From assembly GCA_035640715.1 (NCBI GenBank), contig DASQVO010000193.1:1-9271 (forward strand): 9,271 bases of DNA. Direction: 5' to 3'. Within the stretch, counting starts at the first letter, position 1, and every line of letters starts with the position of its first letter. The DNA is from DASQVO01 sp035640715 (GTDB lineage: Bacteria; Actinomycetota; Actinomycetes; Streptosporangiales; Streptosporangiaceae). This document shows positions 5,847 through 9,271 of the stretch, in pieces. Made by a program: the position numbers and the translations under genes. The notes under the pieces were generated by a model, which was not told the DNA's origin, made no database searches, and was given only the letters and a program-made list of their open reading frames with translations.

Positions 5847-6526
5847 CCGGGGCGGTCCAGGCGGCAGCGATCCGGCGGCGTATTCGCATACCGCTGCGTT
5901 TTGCCGATGGCTACTCAACCACGGCCACGGTTGTCACCTTCACCGACCTGGCCGACGCGCAGCAGCACGTGGCACTCGAACTCGGCCGGCCCGCCATGGC
6001 CCAGCTACCGCTGGTGCGCCTGCACAGTGAATGTCTCACCGGTGACGTGTTCGGCAGCCAGCGATGCGACTGCGGGCCGCAACTGCGCGAAGCAGTCGAG
6101 CGGATCACCGAGCGCGGCGGGTACGTGCTGTACCTGCGCCAGGAGGGACGGGGCATCGGACTGTACGAGAAGCTCGACGCCTACGCGCTGCAAGATGGGG
6201 GCTTGGACACGTACGACGCGAATCTCGCGCTCGGCCACGGGGCCGACGAACGCGACTACACCAGCGCGGCCCAGATGCTGCACGCGCTCGGTGCCAGCCG
6301 TATCGCGCTGCTGAGCAACAACCCGGACAAGTGCGCTCAGCTGGCCCGCCTGGGCATCACGATTGCCAAGCAGGTCCCCACCGCCCTGCACCTCAACGAG
6401 ACCAACGCCGCCTACCTGACCGCCAAGGCCCGGCGCGGAGGGCATGATCTGCTGTCGCGGAGTCTTGAACGCGCCGCCGAACCCCACCGGCACACCGGTC
6501 CGGCGCACCTCGGCACCGCGGATTGA
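5843..6526 (+). CDS. ribA: GTP cyclohydrolase II (stand-alone RibA type)
   Basis: A 227-residue cytosolic enzyme that opens GTP, normally giving 2,5-diamino-6-ribosylamino-4(3H)-pyrimidinone 5'-phosphate, formate and pyrophosphate. HSECLTGDVFGSQRCDC (61-77) supplies the zinc ligands Cys64, Cys75 and Cys77. LRQEGRGIGL (98-107) is the phosphate/GTP-binding segment, ADERDYT (134-140) holds the catalytic Asp135 and Arg137, and LLSNNPDK (157-164) the guanine pocket. Tyr114, in DAYALQD, aligns with E. coli Tyr105, so complete ring opening is predicted. There is no RibB domain and no other riboflavin gene nearby, which points to a pathway-specific copy rather than the housekeeping one. The GTG start overlaps the flippase stop by 4 nt; no ribosome-binding site is evident, so translation should be coupled. 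The last 30 or so residues are a poorly conserved tail. Confidence 0.93.
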   Translation: MTGAVQAAAIRRRIRIPLRFADGYSTTATVVTFTDLADAQQHVALELGRPAMAQLPLVRLHSECLTGDVFGSQRCDCGPQLREAVERITERGGYVLYLRQEGRGIGLYEKLDAYALQDGGLDTYDANLALGHGADERDYTSAAQMLHALGASRIALLSNNPDKCAQLARLGITIAKQVPTALHLNETNAAYLTAKARRGGHDLLSRSLERAAEPHRHTGPAHLGTAD

Positions 6527-6545
6527 TGGTGCGGCACCGTGGGTG
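6513..6545. repeat. Short hairpins at the convergent RibA/methyltransferase junction
   Basis: GCACC (6513-6517) can pair with GGTGC (6528-6532) across 10 nt, or the latter with GCACC (6534-6538) across a single base; CGGCACCG occurs twice (6511-6518 and 6532-6539). The two opposing stops are separated by only 19 nt (6527-6545), so any bidirectional terminator must lie here. The stems are short and no T-run follows, so this is only a possible terminator. Confidence 0.25.
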
Positions 6546-7460
6546 CTAGCCGGGCGACCGGCCCGCGAAATCAAGCTGGTGGGCGATGTAGACCAGCTCG
6601 CCCGCAGCCAGTTGCCGGTCGCGCACGGCCAGCCAGTCGGCCAGGTCCGCCGGGTCCACCCAGTCCTGGCGGCTCCGCAACGCGTCCTGGATCGTGCTCA
6701 GGATGCTGCGCAGGAAGTCAGCCTCATCGCCCGGGTAGTTCCCATCCGGACCGGCGCTTACGACCCAGTCCGACGAGCCTGCCGCCAGCGCGGGTGCCCC
6801 CGCAGCCCGCAGATGGTGGAACAGGTGGCGGCCCGTTCGGCTTTCACCGGCCGGCCGGCCGTAGCGGACGCGCTCATCCATGTCGCGGTGGTAGGCCTGC
6901 ATGACCTGGTCGTCGTTTGGGTGGCCGGGCACGAAGATGCTCTCGCCGTCATAATTGATCGTGAACCAGTAGACGCCGCCGGGGACCAGCAACCGCAACA
7001 GCCCGGGCAAGATGGCCGGCACGTCCACCAGGTCCAGCACAGCGTTGGCGATCAACACATCGGCCAGCGCCCCGTGCTCGGTCTCCAGGTAGCTGCCAAG
7101 CTCGGCGTGCACCAGGCGCACCCGCAGATCACCGACCCGCAGCCCATCCGGCAGCAGGTCGCTGCGCAGGCCCCGCGCGGCCGCCCAATCGCGCAGCCAC
7201 CGGCGAGAATGATCCAGCAGCAGCCGATCCGTATCCAGCAGGATGTACTCGCCGGTGCCGACCACGCCCCAGTCCATCAGACGGGCCGCCATCGTCCCCA
7301 GCCCGGCGCCGACCTCCAGCACCCGCGGCGCACCCGCGGGCATGAGACGGCGCAACTCGGCCAGCACATGCCCGTTGAGCGCCCGGTCATCCACGGTCGT
7401 CTTCGCGGCCAGGTAGCGGGCATAGCCGGAGGTCATCGAGGCTTCATCGAAGTTCGTCAT
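6546..7460 (-). CDS. Class I SAM-dependent methyltransferase (downstream of pair)
   Basis: A 304-residue Rossmann-fold methyltransferase, presumably cytosolic. Motif I is VLEVGAGLG (47-55), the acidic end of strand 2 is ILLDTD (73-78), motif IV reads VLIANAVLDLVD (135-146), and the strand after the helix is LLVPGGVYWFTINYDGE (157-173). The long C-terminal part (about 175-304) is probably a substrate-specific cap with conserved-looking acidic and aromatic residues. The start is ATG 7460, because ATGA overlaps the stop of the upstream methyltransferase by 4 nt; the open frame continues back to 7520, but that extension lies inside the neighbouring gene. The target atom and substrate are unknown. 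Coupling to a second, different methyltransferase suggests two successive methylations, or methylation of two positions on one product. Confidence 0.85.
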   Translation of the reverse strand: MTNFDEASMTSGYARYLAAKTTVDDRALNGHVLAELRRLMPAGAPRVLEVGAGLGTMAARLMDWGVVGTGEYILLDTDRLLLDHSRRWLRDWAAARGLRSDLLPDGLRVGDLRVRLVHAELGSYLETEHGALADVLIANAVLDLVDVPAILPGLLRLLVPGGVYWFTINYDGESIFVPGHPNDDQVMQAYHRDMDERVRYGRPAGESRTGRHLFHHLRAAGAPALAAGSSDWVVSAGPDGNYPGDEADFLRSILSTIQDALRSRQDWVDPADLADWLAVRDRQLAAGELVYIAHQLDFAGRSPG

Positions 7461-8218
7461 TGCTTCTCGGCCACCATCGCGAACTTGCGCACCCGCCCGC
7501 TGCCGAGCCAGTCCTTCCACAGCTGATGGGCCGTGATCAGCTCGGCGGTGGCCTGCTCCCCGATCTGGCCGGCGATCTGAGCTGAATCAGCCCGGTAACA
7601 CCGAAGCAGCGCGGTCGCCATCGCGTGGTGTGCGGAGCTGTACTCCTGCTGCCAGGTCACGGCCAGCCCCGCGTTGCGCAGCAGATCCGTCAATTTCGCC
7701 AGCTCGACGGGCCAGACCGTATCGGCGGCGGGCATCCGGGACTGCTCCTGCCGGGTGAGCGGCCGGCCTTCCTCGACCGTGAAAGCGAACCGCCCGCCCG
7801 GCTCCAGCGTGCGCGCAACTTCCCCCACCATGGCCTCCTTGTCGGGGAAGGCCAGCATGGTCTCCAGCAGGAGCACCACCTCGAAGCGGCCCTCGGGCAG
7901 AGGCGGGAGATGAGCCTGCTCGAAGCGGCAGGGAAGCTCCCCGGCCAGCTGCCGGGCGGTGGCCAGTGCGCTGGCGGATTGATCGACACCCAGGTAGCGG
8001 CAGCCCGACTCCGCCGTGATCATCCGGCCGGGGCCGGCCACTCCGCAGCACAGGTCGAGCACCGGGACGCCCGGGCCGACCCGGGCCTGGTGAGCCAGCC
8101 TCCGGATCTCGGCTGCCTGCATGAAGCTCTCCTGGCCCACATACTCGCCCGCGGGGTAGGCGGTCGCCTGCGCCCGCCCCAGCGCCGTCAGCAATCGTGT
8201 TCGTTGATCCTGTCTCAC
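7457..8218 (-). CDS. Class I SAM-dependent methyltransferase (upstream of pair)
   Basis: A 253-residue Rossmann-fold methyltransferase. Motif I is VLDLCCGVAGPG (53-64), followed by YLGVDQSASAL (75-85), FEVVLLLETMLAF (112-124) and LEPGGRFAFTVEEG (138-151). The arrangement resembles small-molecule N-, C- or O-methyltransferases of the UbiE/COQ5 type rather than rRNA or DNA enzymes. The N-terminus GQESFMQAAEIRRL (28-41) is typical for the fold. The chosen GTG start at 8218 lies a few bases after GGGA, a weak ribosome-binding site. The open frame extends to 8446, but the extra residues are Arg/Pro rich, lie in the divergent intergenic region and look non-coding. The stop overlaps the next methyltransferase by 4 nt. 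It is transcribed divergently from the glycosyltransferase. The substrate is unknown. Confidence 0.85.
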   Translation of the reverse strand: MRQDQRTRLLTALGRAQATAYPAGEYVGQESFMQAAEIRRLAHQARVGPGVPVLDLCCGVAGPGRMITAESGCRYLGVDQSASALATARQLAGELPCRFEQAHLPPLPEGRFEVVLLLETMLAFPDKEAMVGEVARTLEPGGRFAFTVEEGRPLTRQEQSRMPAADTVWPVELAKLTDLLRNAGLAVTWQQEYSSAHHAMATALLRCYRADSAQIAGQIGEQATAELITAHQLWKDWLGSGRVRKFAMVAEKQ

Positions 8219-8258
8219 GTCAGATCCCGTATCCTGTCCGGAACGGCGGGTGACAACT

Positions 8259-8283
8259 GGCCCGGCAGACCACCTGCCGGGCC
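8259..8283. repeat. Perfect 10-bp inverted repeat
   Basis: GGCCCGGCAG (8259-8268) and CTGCCGGGCC (8274-8283) are exact reverse complements around the loop ACCAC. As RNA this would be a very stable hairpin. It sits 41 nt upstream of the minus-strand methyltransferase start and 180 nt before the glycosyltransferase. No T-run follows on either side, so an operator, leader hairpin or insulator between the divergent transcripts is more likely than an intrinsic terminator. Confidence 0.65.
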
Positions 8284-8332
8284 GCGCTGCGCCGCGCCGC
8301 GCCCAGTCGAGCGGACAGTGGTCGTCTCGGAT

Positions 8333-8385
8333 CAATCCGTCCCCCCTGTTTCCACGTATTACGCAATGTGGGGTGCGACGGATTG
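8333..8385. repeat. Nested long-range inverted repeat upstream of the glycosyltransferase
   Basis: CAATCCGTC (8333-8341) pairs exactly with GACGGATTG (8377-8385). The stem continues with CCCC (8342-8345) against GGGG (8370-8373) across a 3-nt bulge (TGC). Inside the loop are CCAC...GTGG arms (8352-8371) and the small palindrome CGTA-T-TACG (8355-8363). It ends 77 nt before the glycosyltransferase start and could be a structured 5' leader or a compound operator. Confidence 0.5.
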
Positions 8386-8416
8386 GCAGCGGGTGTGATT
8401 CAGCTCGACCGCAAAG

Positions 8417-8481
8417 AGGAGGCAGGCTCGGTGCGGCAGGCGCCATGGAGGATCAGGACATCGTGCGGGTTCACGTCATAG
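8417..8481 (+). other. Strong ribosome-binding site with a 16-codon out-of-frame leader ORF
   Basis: AGGAGG (8417-8422) is 8 nt upstream of a GTG at 8431. This is the best ribosome-binding site in the divergent region, but that GTG is not in the glycosyltransferase frame. It opens a 16-codon frame ending at TAG 8479-8481, overlapping the first codons of the glycosyltransferase. It may be a leader peptide with coupled re-initiation, or the match may be fortuitous. No similarity to a known peptide is claimed. Confidence 0.25.
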
Positions 8482-9271
8482 TCCCCGAGGGATTCGACAA
8501 CCCCGGCCAGCCTACCGGCGGCAACATCTATGACCGGCGGGTCTGCGCCGGACTGGCCGAGGCCGGCTGGGAGGTGCTGGTCGCGACCGTCGCCGCGGCG
8601 TGGCCGGTACGCGGTTCGGGCGCCCGCGCCGACCTGGCCCGCGTCGTGTCCGCCATTCCCGACGGTGAGACCGTCCTGATCGACGGGCTCATCGCCTCGT
8701 CGGCCGCCGCGCAACTACTGCCACACAGCGGGCGGATACGAATGACGGTGCTGCTGCACATGCCACTGGGCACCGCCGCCGACATGCACCACGATGCCGG
8801 TGCAGAACGCTCTGAACGGTCCGTGCTCCGCGCGGCCGCAGGCGTGGTCGTCACCAGCGAATGGACCCGGCGGCAGGTCCTGACCCGATACCGGATCCCG
8901 GCCCGCCGGGTGCACGTCGCCCGGCCGGGCGCCGATCGGGTCGCTGCCCCGGCCCGGCCCGTCCGCGGCCACCTGATCTGCGTCGGAGTCCTCAGTCGCC
9001 ACAAGGGACAGGACCTCCTCGTCGAGGCGCTCGCCGACCTCGCTGATCGGGACTGGCACTGCGTGCTGGCCGGATCGCTCGACCGCGACCCGGATTTCGT
9101 CGAACACCTGCAGGCCCGTATCACGCGTCTCGGCTACGACCATCGCGTCCGGCTCAGCGGCGTCCTGACCGGCGCGGCGCTCAGCCATGCGTACACCACC
9201 GCTGACCTGCTCGTCGCACCGTCGCGCTCGGAGACCTACGGCATGGTCGTCACCGAAGCGCTCGCCCACGG
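8463..9271 (+). CDS. GT-B fold glycosyltransferase (GT4-type), truncated by the window end
   Basis: The first 269 codons of a glycosyltransferase; the C-terminus lies beyond the window. The N-terminal domain opens with VHVIVPEG (3-10) and TGGNIYDRR (18-26), the usual glycine-rich acceptor-side loop. The nucleotide-sugar domain starts near residue 170: CVGVLSRHKGQDLLVEAL (173-190) is the GT4 strand/helix with the conserved basic residues, CVLAGSLDRDP (200-210) the next strand, and APSRSETYGMVVTEALAHG (252-270) contains the E-x7-E motif (Glu257, Glu265). Retaining transfer from an NDP-sugar is expected for the family; the sugar and acceptor are unknown. No signal or membrane segment is seen. 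Start: GTG 8463 has AGGA 4 nt upstream and gives the common MRVHV-type N-terminus; ATG 8445, in frame, would add 6 residues and is a real alternative. Confidence 0.88.
   Translation, partial: MRVHVIVPEGFDNPGQPTGGNIYDRRVCAGLAEAGWEVLVATVAAAWPVRGSGARADLARVVSAIPDGETVLIDGLIASSAAAQLLPHSGRIRMTVLLHMPLGTAADMHHDAGAERSERSVLRAAAGVVVTSEWTRRQVLTRYRIPARRVHVARPGADRVAAPARPVRGHLICVGVLSRHKGQDLLVEALADLADRDWHCVLAGSLDRDPDFVEHLQARITRLGYDHRVRLSGVLTGAALSHAYTTADLLVAPSRSETYGMVVTEALAH

Larger units (their letters stand above)
8219..8462. promoter_or_regulatory. Divergent intergenic region rich in inverted repeats
   Basis: About 244 bp lie between the methyltransferase start (minus) and the glycosyltransferase start (plus). 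The region holds a perfect 10-bp inverted repeat (8259-8283), a longer nested one (8333-8385) and a strong AGGAGG at 8417-8422. On the minus strand, TTGTCA (8256-8251) could be a -35, with GATACG or TACGGG 17-19 nt downstream as a poor -10. No plus-strand promoter could be fixed with confidence; the A/T-richer patch TATTACGCAAT (8357-8367) is the most likely area. Confidence 0.4.

Noticed and set aside
4866..5918. A 350-residue minus-strand open frame across the flippase gene
   Set aside because: Low-complexity Gly/Arg/Gln composition and no motif; the plus strand encodes a clear flippase-like protein.
5843..6526. Reading the RibA gene as the housekeeping riboflavin enzyme
   Set aside because: No ribB, ribD, ribE or ribH neighbour and no FMN riboswitch are visible, and it is embedded in an unrelated operon. 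A housekeeping role cannot be excluded without the whole genome.
6444..7526. A 360-residue plus-strand open frame, longer than the methyltransferase gene it overlaps
   Set aside because: It is Gln/Arg/Gly/Pro rich without any recognisable motif, while the opposite strand has clear SAM-methyltransferase motifs and a 4-nt coupled start. Long antisense frames are expected in GC-rich codon-biased DNA.
7625..8398. A 257-residue plus-strand open frame antisense to the upstream methyltransferase
   Set aside because: No domain or motif is seen; the opposite strand has methyltransferase motifs and a coupled stop.
1..9271. tRNA or rRNA genes, CRISPR arrays, insertion sequences or attachment sites
   Set aside because: No tRNA-like cloverleaf, spaced repeat array, transposase motif or terminal inverted repeats were seen; the window is almost fully occupied by ordinary coding genes.

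Overview
This window is a dense piece of high-GC chromosome, most likely from a filamentous actinomycete. The signs are strongly G/C third codon positions, frequent GTG starts, 4-nt stop/start overlaps, and gene families typical of Streptomyces and its relatives. No genus can be assigned. I see no insertion sequence, phage gene, CRISPR array, tRNA or rRNA.

Layout, left to right. (1) 207-1560, plus strand: a BchC-like, apparently zinc-less MDR dehydrogenase overlaps a divergent 6-pyruvoyl-tetrahydropterin synthase (PTPS)/QueD-fold protein. (2) 4661-1570, minus strand: a large membrane protein fuses a CDP-alcohol phosphatidyltransferase domain to an LtaS/sulfatase-like extracytoplasmic domain, and is coupled to a histidine phosphatase. 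(3) 4800-6526, plus strand: a flippase-like membrane protein (LPG-synthase TM-domain family) is coupled to a stand-alone GTP cyclohydrolase II (RibA). (4) 8218-6546, minus strand: two coupled SAM methyltransferases. (5) 8463 to the window end, plus strand: a GT-B (GT4-type) glycosyltransferase, cut by the window edge.

The five units alternate in strand. They meet in two divergent intergenic regions (4662-4799 and 8219-8462), both rich in inverted repeats, and in two very tight convergent junctions (9 and 19 nt).

Taken together, the genes look like an undescribed biosynthetic locus. GTP cyclohydrolase II would open GTP. The PTPS-fold protein, dehydrogenase, phosphatase, methyltransferases and glycosyltransferase could elaborate the product. 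The CDP-alcohol phosphotransferase/sulfatase-like fusion and the flippase-like protein could attach it to a lipid or phospho-polymer and move it across the membrane. From memory, Streptomyces coelicolor has numerically close paralogue-type genes: SCO6650, a PTPS homologue without PTPS activity, and SCO6655, an unusual GTP cyclohydrolase II. This suggests a conserved actinomycete locus whose product is not known to me. The pathway is inference; the individual families are well supported by motifs.
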